Part shown: positions 1-7,715 of the stretch, piece by piece | How positions within the stretch are numbered: the stretch's first letter is position 1 | Layout of the letters: each line of letters begins with the position of its first letter | Source of the DNA: DASQUP01 sp035641235 | GTDB taxonomy: Bacteria > Actinomycetota > CADDZG01 > WHSQ01 | Assembly: GCA_035641235.1 (NCBI GenBank) | Contig: DASQUP010000244.1 | Span: 1-18,125, forward strand | DNA length: 18,125 nucleotides | Direction of reading: 5' to 3' | Made by a program: the position numbers and the translations under genes | The notes under the pieces: generated by a model | What the model saw: the letters and a program-made list of their open reading frames with translations, nothing else | Database searches by the model: none | What the model was told of the DNA's origin: nothing

Positions 1-630
1 GCTCACGCGGCCGGCGCGCACATCGTGGTGGACGACTTCCACGGATCCGGGGTTGTTCCGATCGATGTTCACGACCTGGGAGTGGACTTCCTGGTTTCGG
101 GAGCCCTCAAGTGGCTTTGTGGCGGTCAGGGAATCGCATTCCTTTACTGCCGTCGGGAGCTCATCCAAACGATGGAGCCACTTGTAGTCGGGTGGTTCGG
201 CACACATGATCCGTTCCAGTTCGATCGCTCCGAGCTCCGGCTCCGTCCGGACGCGCGCCGCTTCGAGACGGGAACTTACGCGCTCCCACAGGCATGGACC
301 GCTTCGGGCGGTCTGGGCATCATCCTCGAGGTGGGTGTCGAACGCATCCGCGAACGCAACCAAGAGCTCACCGGCGCAATCATCGAGGGGGCCGAAGATC
401 TCGGAATGGAGCTTTTGTCGCCGCGGACCGACTCCGACCGCGGCGGGCTCGTTCGGGTCCGCGTTCCCGGCGGTCGTGAGGCCGCCGAGCGAGTCCTGCA
501 CGCGTTGTTCGAACGCGATGTTGTGCTCGACAAAAGAGGAGATGCACTGCGAATCTCGCCTCACTTCTTCAACAACGAGTCCGACATCGACCGCTGCTTC
601 AGTGAACTGCGCAGCGTGCTGAAGCCATAA
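1..630 (+). CDS. Class V aminotransferase / kynureninase-like PLP enzyme, C-terminal part (5' end outside window)
   Basis: The reading frame is open from base 1, so the gene starts upstream of the window; about 209 residues are visible. They match the second half of fold-type I class V aminotransferases and kynureninases. The segment VVDDFHGSG carries the Asp expected to contact the PLP pyridine nitrogen, and GALKWLCGG carries the Lys (residue 37 of the visible part) that would form the Schiff base with PLP. The rest is the small C-terminal domain, ending with the typical RISPHFFNNESDID segment. It is expected to be a cytosolic PLP enzyme. The substrate (kynurenine, cysteine or another amino acid) cannot be told from this half. 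Three bases separate its TAA from the phosphatase ATG, so the two genes are probably co-transcribed. The family call is firm; the exact reaction is not. Confidence 0.88.
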   Translation, partial: AHAAGAHIVVDDFHGSGVVPIDVHDLGVDFLVSGALKWLCGGQGIAFLYCRRELIQTMEPLVVGWFGTHDPFQFDRSELRLRPDARRFETGTYALPQAWTASGGLGIILEVGVERIRERNQELTGAIIEGAEDLGMELLSPRTDSDRGGLVRVRVPGGREAAERVLHALFERDVVLDKRGDALRISPHFFNNESDIDRCFSELRSVLKP

Positions 631-633
631 GAG

Positions 634-1203
634 ATGACGCAGTCCGGCCGTCTCGTTCTCATGCGCCACGGCGAAACAGAGTGGAGCAAAACCCACAAAC
701 ACACGAGTAATACGGACCTCCCGCTGACCGACATGGGGGCCGAGCAGGCGCGGGCGCTCGGTAAACGGCTCGCCGGCTTTGAGTTCGACGCGGTATTCGT
801 GAGCCCTTTGTTGCGCGCGAGACAGACCTGCGAACTCGCGGGACTTGCTGCCCGCGCAGAGGTCATGGACGACCTCCGCGAATGGAACTACGGGGAGTAC
901 GAGGGCCTGACGACGCCGGAGATCAGGGAGATGCGTCCAGGATGGACCGTGTGGGCCGATGGCCCGCTCGGCGGTGAGTCGCCGCAGGAGGTCGGTTCGA
1001 GAGCAGATCGTGTGATCGAAGGCGCGGCAATGGATGCAGGCGATGTCGCGGTGTTCGGGCACGGGCACATGTTGAGGGTTATTGCGGCACGCTGGATAGG
1101 ACTCCCGGCGTCGGGCGGTGCGCGCATCCGATTAGAGACCGCTACGGTGAGCACACTCGGCTACGAGCGCGAGACGAGAGTCATCCTCACCTGGAATGCC
1201 TGA
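634..1203 (+). CDS. Histidine phosphatase family protein, SHB17-like
   Basis: This 189-residue protein belongs to the phosphoglycerate-mutase-like histidine phosphatases. Visible catalytic residues are R11-H12 in LMRHGETEW (H12 is the phosphorylated His), R61/R63 in SPLLRARQT, the acidic Glu in REWNYGEYEG, and H143 in VFGHGHMLR. The length is complete for a single-domain member. From memory, TEWSK, TDLPLT, RARQT, EYEG and the W..W.DG..GE segment resemble yeast SHB17 (sedoheptulose-1,7-bisphosphatase) more than cofactor-dependent mutases, so a sugar-phosphate substrate is a reasonable inference but unproven. The ATG lies three bases after the upstream stop, with only a weak ribosome-binding site, which suggests translational coupling to the aminotransferase-like gene. 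A stem-loop follows the stop. The family is certain; the substrate is not. Confidence 0.9.
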   Translation: MTQSGRLVLMRHGETEWSKTHKHTSNTDLPLTDMGAEQARALGKRLAGFEFDAVFVSPLLRARQTCELAGLAARAEVMDDLREWNYGEYEGLTTPEIREMRPGWTVWADGPLGGESPQEVGSRADRVIEGAAMDAGDVAVFGHGHMLRVIAARWIGLPASGGARIRLETATVSTLGYERETRVILTWNA

Positions 1204-1204
1204 G

Positions 1205-1243
1205 ATGTTAATGAAGCACCACCCCTCGGTGTTCATTTAACAT
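1205..1243. terminator. Bidirectional stem-loop terminator between convergent genes
   Basis: ATGTTAATGAAGCACC (1205-1220) and GGTGTTCATTTAACAT (1228-1243) form a ~15-bp stem with single-base bulges around a 7-nt loop. It sits between the stops of the histidine phosphatase (plus) and the MATE gene (minus), where a shared terminator is expected. A/T-rich outer arms supply short U runs in both directions. Confidence 0.75.
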
Positions 1244-1264
1244 TTCGGCGCGGACTCCGGCCGC

Positions 1265-2590
1265 TCAATGCGCCCACCGTCCGCCCCACCATCTGACGCC
1301 GGTTGTCATTACTCGAACCAGAATCCATACCGTCGCCCCGGCCGCCAGTCCGGCAGTCCCCCAGTCCTGCCGCAACGCAGTCAGAGAAATGGTTATGAAC
1401 AGCAGCGAGGACGCGGCCATTGAAACCGCCAAAAAGCGCGTGTCCGACGCCCCAATCAGGATCCCGTCGAGTGTGAACGCCACCGCCGACAACGGCTGCA
1501 CGAAAGCAAGCCACATCAACAGTCCGGCCGCCGACGCGATGACCCTGACATCATCGCTGAAGATGCCCGAGACGGGCCGGGTGATCCCGACCAGCACAAG
1601 ACACAAGACGAGGCCGAGTCCCAATCCCCAGCTCATCAACCTTGTGCTCAATTCCCGGGACGAAATTGGACCGGCGGCCCCAAGGCGTTTCCCGATTAGT
1701 GCCTGCGCGGCGATTGCAACCGAGTCGAGGGTCAGTGCTAGAAGCAGGAAGACCTGCATTGCGATCTGCCACGAAGCCAGCTCCACCTCGCCCATCCTGG
1801 CGGCCACCGAAGTCGCAATTGTCAGCCCCGCGAGCAGCGCGCCCGTACGGATTGCAAGCTCCACGCCAACCTTGATGAGAGAACGCGCCGTGTGCCACTC
1901 GAACGTCCAGCGGGGACGGTGCATGCGACGTAGCAATACGAACACAAAGGCCATCGCCACCCCGCCCTGACCGATAACCGTTGCCCACGCCGCGCCCACG
2001 ACACCCAGCCCCGCGGGGTAGATCAGGACGTAATCCAGCACGACGTTGGCCAGCGCACCCGCGGTCGCAACGTACATGGGAGTGCGCGTATCCTGCGCGC
2101 CCCGCAGCCAGCCGTGACCCACCTGCCCAACGAGGACGGCGGTGGAAGACAGGACCCGCACCCGCAGATACGGTTCGGCATGCAGCGCCACATCTCCGCT
2201 CGCCCCCAAGAGGCGGACGATCGGGCCCGCGAGTGCCACTCCCAGGATCGAGACGGTCACACCTATGCCCACCGCAAGCAGGAGTGCCTGAACCCCGATG
2301 CGGTCGGCCTCCACACGATCCTGCGCGCCGAGCGCACGCGCGACTCGTGGGGTCACTCCGTACGCAAGAAACGAGAACAACCAGAACGAAGCTGTGAAGG
2401 CGGCCGTTCCCACTGCGACCGCGCCCAGCTCGGCCGTGCCCAGATTTCCGACAAAGGCCGTGTCGGCGAGCGAATAGAGAGGGTCTGCCGCGAGCGCAGC
2501 CAGCGCGGGGACGGCCAGAGCAACGATGGCCCGGTCGTCACGATGACGGCCGGGCGGAAGCCAGCGGCGCCGGTCCTTATTCCGGGTCAC
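1265..2590 (-). CDS. MATE family efflux transporter (DinF-type)
   Basis: The 441-residue, strongly hydrophobic protein has about 12 membrane segments and the usual MATE length. The first half opens with a segment typical of the family (PLYSLADTAFVGNLG) and contains GWLRGAQDTRTPM; the second half repeats the bundle. MATE proteins export drugs or metabolites using Na+ or H+ gradients; the exported compound here is unknown. The DinF-like assignment rests on the N-terminal pattern read by eye. The start is GTG at 2590, with a weak AGG about 8 nt upstream. The upstream same-strand gene is the VOC protein, 105 bp away, and a palindromic repeat lies in that gap, so a separate or modulated transcript is possible. 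The family is secure. Confidence 0.92.
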   Translation of the reverse strand: MTRNKDRRRWLPPGRHRDDRAIVALAVPALAALAADPLYSLADTAFVGNLGTAELGAVAVGTAAFTASFWLFSFLAYGVTPRVARALGAQDRVEADRIGVQALLLAVGIGVTVSILGVALAGPIVRLLGASGDVALHAEPYLRVRVLSSTAVLVGQVGHGWLRGAQDTRTPMYVATAGALANVVLDYVLIYPAGLGVVGAAWATVIGQGGVAMAFVFVLLRRMHRPRWTFEWHTARSLIKVGVELAIRTGALLAGLTIATSVAARMGEVELASWQIAMQVFLLLALTLDSVAIAAQALIGKRLGAAGPISSRELSTRLMSWGLGLGLVLCLVLVGITRPVSGIFSDDVRVIASAAGLLMWLAFVQPLSAVAFTLDGILIGASDTRFLAVSMAASSLLFITISLTALRQDWGTAGLAAGATVWILVRVMTTGVRWWGGRWAH

Positions 2591-2623
2591 GGCTCAACCT
2601 AGTGCGGCCTCCGCTCAGCTCCT

Positions 2624-2670
2624 GAGATGGCAATCAACCCCGATATATCGTGGCTAACTGCCATTTGAGC
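2624..2670. repeat. Palindromic intergenic repeat, copy 1
   Basis: The core at 2627-2664 is an imperfect 38-bp palindrome: ATGGCAATCAACCCCGATA on the left pairs with TATCGTGGCTAACTGCCAT on the right at 15 of 19 positions, and three of the four mismatches become G-U pairs in minus-strand RNA. The centre, CGATATATCG, is a perfect palindrome. The copy at 11190-11237 shares the left flank GAGATGGCAA and the right flank TGCCATTTGAGC exactly, in the same orientation, and CGGCGC follows a few bases later in both. It lies between the VOC stop and the MATE start, both minus strand. Confidence 0.7.
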
Positions 2671-2695
2671 CAAAACGGCGCGCAGGGAGGTCCGG

Positions 2696-3478
2696 CTAGG
2701 CGCCGGGCGCCGACTTCAACACTCCGAAGTTCGCTCCCTGCGGATCCTGCAAGATTGCGAAGCGGCCGACCTCCGGAACATCCTGAGCAGGCACCACGGT
2801 CCCTCCGCCCAACTCGTCGGACTTCGCTATCAGTGCATCCACATCCTCGGTCTCGAGATAGACGAGCCAGGCGGGCTTTTCCTTTTCCCCCTGCGGCATT
2901 TCCACACATCCGGCGACGTATCCGTCCCCGATCTTGAAGCTCGTATAGATGGTGCCGCCCATGTCCTGCGTTTCGCTGTCCCACCCAAACAAGTCGCTAT
3001 AGAAAGCGCGTGCAGCTTCGGGATCCTTTGTCTGCAGTTCGGCCCACGTGAGACTTCCGGGGTCATTGGTCAACTCGGCGCCGAAGTTTGTCCCCGGCTG
3101 CCACAGCCCAATACGTGCTCCCGTCGGATCTTGGATGACTGCCATTCGCCCCTGATCCGCCACATCGAGCGGCGCGACCACTATGGATCCCCCCATAGCT
3201 TCGGCCGCCTTGGCGCTCTGATCAGCATCGTCAACGCACACATAGGTAATCCAATCCGGCGCGTCGGAGATGGGCGGCCCGTCGATCAGTTCGAACAAAC
3301 CCAATACCTTTTTGCCCTCCGCCCTGCACGTCCGGTAGGTGCCGTCCTCCCCCGCCGGTTGGTCTTCGATCGTCCAGCCGAACAGGGTCGTGTAGTACGC
3401 GGTCGCTGCTTCGAGATCGCTGGTCCCAAGTTCTATCCAGCAGAACTCGCCGGCCGCGTACCGCGCCACCTCGGGCAT
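2696..3478 (-). CDS. Tandem VOC-domain protein (CFP30B/Rv0577-like)
   Basis: The 260-residue protein has two VOC (glyoxalase/bleomycin-resistance fold) units, at about residues 8-122 and 136-258. Each begins with a W-x-E-L-xT segment and has AxAFYxxLFGW-type helices (AATAYYTTLFGWTIE; AARAFYSDLFGWDSE); they end in QDPTGARIGLWQP and QDPQGANFGVLKSAP. Length and order match the mycobacterial CFP30B (Rv0577) family, as I recall its sequence. Members are small cytosolic or released proteins whose substrate is not firmly established; a metal-dependent role on a small aldehyde or similar compound is only an inference. The start is well fixed: AGGAGG (plus-strand 3485-3490) lies 6 nt before the ATG. 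The gene begins 32 nt after the uvrB stop, suggesting one operon. Confidence 0.9.
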   Translation of the reverse strand: MPEVARYAAGEFCWIELGTSDLEAATAYYTTLFGWTIEDQPAGEDGTYRTCRAEGKKVLGLFELIDGPPISDAPDWITYVCVDDADQSAKAAEAMGGSIVVAPLDVADQGRMAVIQDPTGARIGLWQPGTNFGAELTNDPGSLTWAELQTKDPEAARAFYSDLFGWDSETQDMGGTIYTSFKIGDGYVAGCVEMPQGEKEKPAWLVYLETEDVDALIAKSDELGGGTVVPAQDVPEVGRFAILQDPQGANFGVLKSAPGA

Positions 3479-3510
3479 CTCAACCTCCTCGATGTCGGGA
3501 GTCTGCGGAG

Positions 3511-5508
3511 TTAGCCAACGTCACGCAGCTCTCTGCGGATTTCCTTGATCTCGTCCCTTATCCGCGCCGCATATTCGAAGCGCAGATCCTCCGCCGCCTG
3601 GTGCATCTCTTCCTCGAGCTGCAGGAGGAGCCGCTTGAGTTCGTCGGGACTCCCTCCGATGGGCTCTCGACGACTCCTCGATCGGCCGGGAACGGGGGTC
3701 TCCCCCTTCCTGCCGAATCCCGCAATCAGGATGTCGTTTACCGCCTTCCGAACGGAATGCGGATTGATCCCATGCTCCTCGTTGTAGTCGAGCTGGATCA
3801 CTCGCCGCCGCTGGGTTTCGTTGATCGCGTGGCGCATCGAATCCGTTACCTCGTCGGCGTACATGATGACTTGCCCCTCGACGTTTCGTGCGGCGCGCCC
3901 GATCGTCTGGATGAGGGACGTCTGTGAACGCAAATACCCCTCCTTGTCGGCATCCAGGATCGCTACAAGGCTGACCTCCGGGAGGTCGAGACCCTCGCGG
4001 AGCAAGTTGATTCCGACCAGGACGTCGAACTCCCCGAGGCGCAGATCGCGCAGGATCTCGATCCTCTGAACCGTGTCGATGTCTGAGTGCAGATAACGGA
4101 CGCGGATTCCGGACTCGAGCAGGTAATCGGTGAGGTCCTCGGCCATCTTCTTGGTCAGTGTGGTTACCAGGACCCTCTGATCGGCCTCCGTCCGGCGTGT
4201 GATCTCCTCCATGAGGTCGTCTATCTGGCCTTTTGTGGGCCGCACTATCACCTCGGGATCGACCAGGCCCGTTGGACGGACAAGCTGCTCCACCGGCGCG
4301 CCGCCGTGTTTGATTTCGTACGGACCCGGGGTTGCACTCATAAAGCCGATCTGCCTCGTGACGTCCAGGAACTCCTCAAATCGCAGAGGCCGGTTGTCCA
4401 GCGCACTCGGGAGCCTGAACCCATGTTCCACGAGAACCCGCTTACGGCTCTGGTCGCCTTCGTACATCCCCCTGAGCTGCGGCACGGTCACGTGGGACTC
4501 GTCGAGCACCACCAAGAAGTCGTCTGGGAAGTAGTCGATGAGTGTGTTTGGCCTGGAACCTTCCTCCCGGCCCTCGATATGGCGCGCGTAGTTCTCGATG
4601 CCGTTGCAGAAGCCGACCTCCCGCATCATCTCCAGGTCGTAGTTGGTGCGCATGCGCAGCCGCTGCGCCTCCAGGAACTTTCGTTCGGCCTCAAAGATTG
4701 CAAGGCGGTCCTGCAGCTCGTCCTCGATCGCGACGATCGCGCGCTTCATCCGCTCCTGGCCGGCGACGTAGTGGGACGCCGGATAGACGGTGACATGGTC
4801 GAGCTCATGGGTGATTTCACCGGTAAGGGGATCGAGCTCGATGATGCGATCGACCTCATCTCCGAACAGCTCGATCCTGACCGCCCGCTCCTCGTATGCA
4901 GGAAAGATCTCGATCGTGTCACCCCGCACCCGGAACTTCCCGCGGATGAAGTTCATGTCGTTGCGCTCGTACTGGATGTCGACAAGCCGCTGCGTGATGA
5001 AGTCCCGGTCGGCCGTCCCGCCGCGCGCCACGCTCACCACCTGATTGAGGTACTCCTCCGGGCTTCCCAGGCCGAAGATCGCCGACACGCTCGCGACGAT
5101 GAGCACGTCTTTGCGCTGAAGGAGAGCGCTTGTTGCGGAGTGCCTAAGCCGCTCGATCTCGTCGTTGATCGACGAGTCCTTCTCGATGTAGGTGTCCGTC
5201 GAGGGTACGTACGCCTCCGGCTGGTAGTAGTCGTAGTAGGAGACGAAGTACTCCACGGCGTTGTGTGGAAAGAATTGTTTGAATTCGTTGCACAGCTGAG
5301 CCGCAAGGGACTTGTTCGGGGCCATCACCAGCGTGGGCTTCTGGATACGTTCCAGTGCCCACGCCAGAGTTGCGGTCTTCCCAGTGCCAGTGGCTCCCAA
5401 GAGCGTTACGTACCGGTCACCGGCCAGGACGCGTTCGGCTATCCCGGCAATGGCATCGGGCTGATCCCCCGCTGGATCGAAGTCGGCAACAACTTTGAAC
5501 GGCGGCAT
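3511..5508 (-). CDS. uvrB: UvrABC system protein B (excinuclease subunit B)
   Basis: The 665-residue protein is a full-length UvrB, the helicase-like subunit that receives DNA damage from UvrA and recruits UvrC for incision in nucleotide excision repair. It has Walker A GATGTGKT (38-45), the aromatic beta-hairpin that clamps DNA (YYDYYQPEAYVP, from residue 91), the DESH box (336-339), LLREGLDLPEVSL and the TSLIQTIGRAARN motif VI, and a C-terminal UVR motif (about 620-660) for UvrC contact. The start is ATG at 5508; no Shine-Dalgarno is visible, so a leaderless or weakly initiated mRNA is possible. It is divergent from the GNAT gene, and no actinobacterial LexA box is seen upstream. A long antisense open frame here is a shadow of high-GC codon bias. 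Confidence 0.99.
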   Translation of the reverse strand: MPPFKVVADFDPAGDQPDAIAGIAERVLAGDRYVTLLGATGTGKTATLAWALERIQKPTLVMAPNKSLAAQLCNEFKQFFPHNAVEYFVSYYDYYQPEAYVPSTDTYIEKDSSINDEIERLRHSATSALLQRKDVLIVASVSAIFGLGSPEEYLNQVVSVARGGTADRDFITQRLVDIQYERNDMNFIRGKFRVRGDTIEIFPAYEERAVRIELFGDEVDRIIELDPLTGEITHELDHVTVYPASHYVAGQERMKRAIVAIEDELQDRLAIFEAERKFLEAQRLRMRTNYDLEMMREVGFCNGIENYARHIEGREEGSRPNTLIDYFPDDFLVVLDESHVTVPQLRGMYEGDQSRKRVLVEHGFRLPSALDNRPLRFEEFLDVTRQIGFMSATPGPYEIKHGGAPVEQLVRPTGLVDPEVIVRPTKGQIDDLMEEITRRTEADQRVLVTTLTKKMAEDLTDYLLESGIRVRYLHSDIDTVQRIEILRDLRLGEFDVLVGINLLREGLDLPEVSLVAILDADKEGYLRSQTSLIQTIGRAARNVEGQVIMYADEVTDSMRHAINETQRRRVIQLDYNEEHGINPHSVRKAVNDILIAGFGRKGETPVPGRSRSRREPIGGSPDELKRLLLQLEEEMHQAAEDLRFEYAARIRDEIKEIRRELRDVG

Positions 5509-5537
5509 GCCGCCAGTGTAGAGGGGGCGTGTGACAA

Positions 5538-5564
5538 GAAAACCCTCCAGGAGAGCGGGTTTTC
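5538..5564. promoter_or_regulatory. Hairpin in the uvrB/GNAT divergent interval
   Basis: GAAAACCC (5538-5545) and GGGTTTTC (5557-5564) are perfect 8-bp inverted arms with an 11-nt loop. The element lies 30 nt upstream of the uvrB ATG and 42 nt upstream of the GNAT TTG. On either strand the stem ends in TTTTC, so it could act as a leader terminator/attenuator or as an operator. There is no direct evidence of which. Confidence 0.4.
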
Positions 5565-5595
5565 CGTCAAACTATCGATCTCCGAACGCGGTACA

Positions 5596-5602
5596 GGGAG
5601 GG
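5596..5602 (+). promoter_or_regulatory. Ribosome-binding site that sets the GNAT start
   Basis: GGGAGGG at 5596-5602 lies 3 nt before TTG at 5606. It is the only good Shine-Dalgarno near the start and argues against the longer open frame that begins with GTG at 5531, whose first 25 residues overlap the hairpin and look non-coding. Confidence 0.65.
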
Positions 5603-5605
5603 ATT

Positions 5606-6541
5606 TTGGTCTCCGAGCAGGTATTTCGCGGCGCGATCCCAGAGGACGCCGAACTCGTCGCCGGCCTCGTCAACCGCGTCGAGCTCGCTCAGATCGGTAT
5701 GGCCGTCTACACGCCCGCCTCGCTTCGGAAGGAATGGAGTCAGCACGGTGATGCCCTCGGCTCCAACGTGCGTCTGCTCGAGCTCGACGGGAAGCTCGCG
5801 GCATTCGTCGACCTGCATCCGGATGAGGAGAACCGGGAGCTCTACTTCGAGGGATACGTCTCCCCGGACCTCACCGGCCGAGGAATAGGGACGCGGCTGA
5901 TCGAGCTGGCGGAGGGGGAGGCGGCAGCGCTCGCAGATCGCACTGGGCGGCCGGTGACCATCGAGACGAACGTCGGCAGCCAGGCGGTAGCTCGGGCCCT
6001 CGAGGACCGCGGTTACAAACCGGGCAAACACGACCTGGGGATGTTCCTGGACCTCGGCGGAGGCCGGCCGGATGTGGACCTTCCTGCAGGCACCCGGATC
6101 CGCCCTTTCGTGGACGGCCGGGACGATCACCTCATGTGGGACGTTATGCGCACAGGTTTCGGCGACGATTGGGACGGCACCGAGGATCCGGACGAATGGC
6201 TCCGCGTGCACAAGGACGAGTCTGTCTACGATCCCTCACTGTGGTTCTTTGGGTGTGCCGGCGATACCGTCATCGGAGCCGTTCAGGCAAGACGACAGTG
6301 GCGCGCTCAATCGGATACGGGATGGCTAAAGAACCTGACGGTCCTAGCGGACTGGCGACACAAGGGAGTGGGACGCGCGCTGTTGATGCATGCGGCCGCT
6401 CTTTTGCACGACCGCGGGAAGAAACAAATGGTGCTCGGTACCTACGCCGACAACCCAACGGGCGCCGTGGATTTCTACCTGCACTTAGGCATGCGTCTCG
6501 GAGCTGAGTCCTTCGACTATTCGAAGCAGATCAGTCCCTAG
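5606..6541 (+). CDS. Tandem GNAT-domain acetyltransferase
   Basis: From the TTG start the product has 311 residues and two GNAT (GCN5-related N-acetyltransferase) domains, about 3-150 and 160-311. Both keep an acetyl-CoA pyrophosphate-binding loop: LTGRGIG (89-95) and WRHKGVG (250-256), so neither half looks degenerate. The C-terminal half ends in NPTGAVDFYLHLGMRLG, typical of the last GNAT strands. The length and double fold recall mycothiol synthase MshD, but I see no specific evidence for that substrate, and many actinobacterial double-GNAT proteins have unknown targets. The frame is open upstream to 5531; TTG at 5606 is preferred because of the adjacent GGGAGGG. The gene is divergent from uvrB, and its TAG lies only 3 nt from the convergent oxidase stop, so the two 3' transcripts must overlap. 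Confidence 0.88.
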   Translation: MVSEQVFRGAIPEDAELVAGLVNRVELAQIGMAVYTPASLRKEWSQHGDALGSNVRLLELDGKLAAFVDLHPDEENRELYFEGYVSPDLTGRGIGTRLIELAEGEAAALADRTGRPVTIETNVGSQAVARALEDRGYKPGKHDLGMFLDLGGGRPDVDLPAGTRIRPFVDGRDDHLMWDVMRTGFGDDWDGTEDPDEWLRVHKDESVYDPSLWFFGCAGDTVIGAVQARRQWRAQSDTGWLKNLTVLADWRHKGVGRALLMHAAALLHDRGKKQMVLGTYADNPTGAVDFYLHLGMRLGAESFDYSKQISP

Positions 6542-6544
6542 GCC

Positions 6545-7684
6545 TTAGGCGAACCGGTCGGGCGCGAACAGACCGATGTTGTGCCTCGTTTTCCCGTCCA
6601 CGGCCAGCTCCCCGAGTATCTCCCCCACCACACTCGCGAACTTGAAGCCGTGTCCCGAGAACCCGGCTGCGAACGCGACTTGTTCGTGTTCCGGATGCAG
6701 CCCGATGACGAAGTGCTCGTCGGGAGTCGTCGTGTACATGCAGGTCGCCGCCGATAACAGCGGTGCGTCGAGCGCATCGACCCGCCCGCGGACCGCAGCA
6801 CGCATGCGCTCCACATCGTCTTCGTGAACCGTCCGGTCGATGGTCTCGGGTGTGGTCTCCTGGCCCTTCAGCCGAAAGGTGGCGACCTTCGCTCCGCCGT
6901 CGGGTCCGTCCTGGGCCGGAAAGCCGTAGAACTGCGTCCCGTCCGCCGTCTCCCAGATGTATACGGGGAAACGCCCGACCTCAAACGGAGCCGTCCCACC
7001 CTTCGGGTCGAACCAGTACATGATCTGCCGTTCCACAACCAGGGGGAGCTCGAGATCATGCAGCAAACGGGGGCCCCACGCCCCCGGCGAGATCACCGCG
7101 GCCGCGGCCTCGAACGTCCGCGCCGAGGTAACGACACGAACTCCTCCCCGAGTTGCCGTCCATTTCAGAACCGGCTCGTTGAAGTGCAGCTCGGCACCGA
7201 GCTGCACCGCCCGATCGAGGTGTGCGCTGATGCAACCTTCCGGATCCAAAAAGCCGGCGCGCTCCTCGTACAGACCTCGCTCTTCGGGTCCGGGAGTAAA
7301 CGGCGGGAAACGCCGGTGAATCTCTGCAGCATCGAGCATCTCGTGTGGCAGATTGTGTTCCTGCGCACTACGCAGGCTGCCGGCGACAACGTCGGTCTCG
7401 GGTCTCCCCAGCATCAACCCACCGGTCATCGTCAGCAGACGACGCCCCGACTCTTGCTCCAAGCGGGCCCACAACTGGTAGGAGCGATCGAGAAGCGGCA
7501 CATACGCCGGATGCTCGAAATAAGCTTGCCGGATGATCCTGGAACGGCCGTGGCTCGAGCCTTTGTCGTGCGCGGGCCCGAATTGCTCGATGCCGAGCAC
7601 AGAACGGCCGGCGGAGGCGAGCTGGTACGCGGCCGCGCTCCCCATCGCTCCGAGGCCGATGACGATCACGTCGAAGTTGCCCAT
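6545..7684 (-). CDS. FAD-dependent oxidase of the monomeric sarcosine oxidase / N-methyltryptophan oxidase family
   Basis: The 379-residue protein has the N-terminal dinucleotide fold (DVIVIGLGAMGSAAAYQLA) and the DAO-family body. Residues line up closely with monomeric sarcosine oxidase: H45, R49 and R52 in SSHGRSRIIR, Cys315 in TCMYTTTPDEHFVIG (the covalent 8-alpha-S-cysteinyl FAD site in that enzyme), K266 near the O2-activating Lys265, and K348 in GHGFKF. Such enzymes oxidise N-methyl amines to amine, formaldehyde and H2O2. By eye, the substrate-pocket His four residues after the active Lys is Phe here (KVATF), so the substrate may differ from sarcosine. An in-frame TAA lies five codons upstream, so ATG 7684 is the earliest start. 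It follows the last ABC permease by 31 bp on the same strand. Confidence 0.9.
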   Translation of the reverse strand: MGNFDVIVIGLGAMGSAAAYQLASAGRSVLGIEQFGPAHDKGSSHGRSRIIRQAYFEHPAYVPLLDRSYQLWARLEQESGRRLLTMTGGLMLGRPETDVVAGSLRSAQEHNLPHEMLDAAEIHRRFPPFTPGPEERGLYEERAGFLDPEGCISAHLDRAVQLGAELHFNEPVLKWTATRGGVRVVTSARTFEAAAAVISPGAWGPRLLHDLELPLVVERQIMYWFDPKGGTAPFEVGRFPVYIWETADGTQFYGFPAQDGPDGGAKVATFRLKGQETTPETIDRTVHEDDVERMRAAVRGRVDALDAPLLSAATCMYTTTPDEHFVIGLHPEHEQVAFAAGFSGHGFKFASVVGEILGELAVDGKTRHNIGLFAPDRFA

Positions 7685-7715
7685 GGGAGGACATTCTTAA
7701 CGACTGCGCCTGCAA

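Noticed and set aside
5583..5596. LexA/SOS-box-like half site CGAAC in the uvrB upstream region
   Set aside because: The second half site does not match the actinobacterial or Gram-positive consensus, so there is only a five-base coincidence.
4087..5751. A very long plus-strand open frame (554 codons) antisense to uvrB
   Set aside because: uvrB on the minus strand is certain over the same bases; the antisense frame follows from high-GC codon bias and resembles no family.
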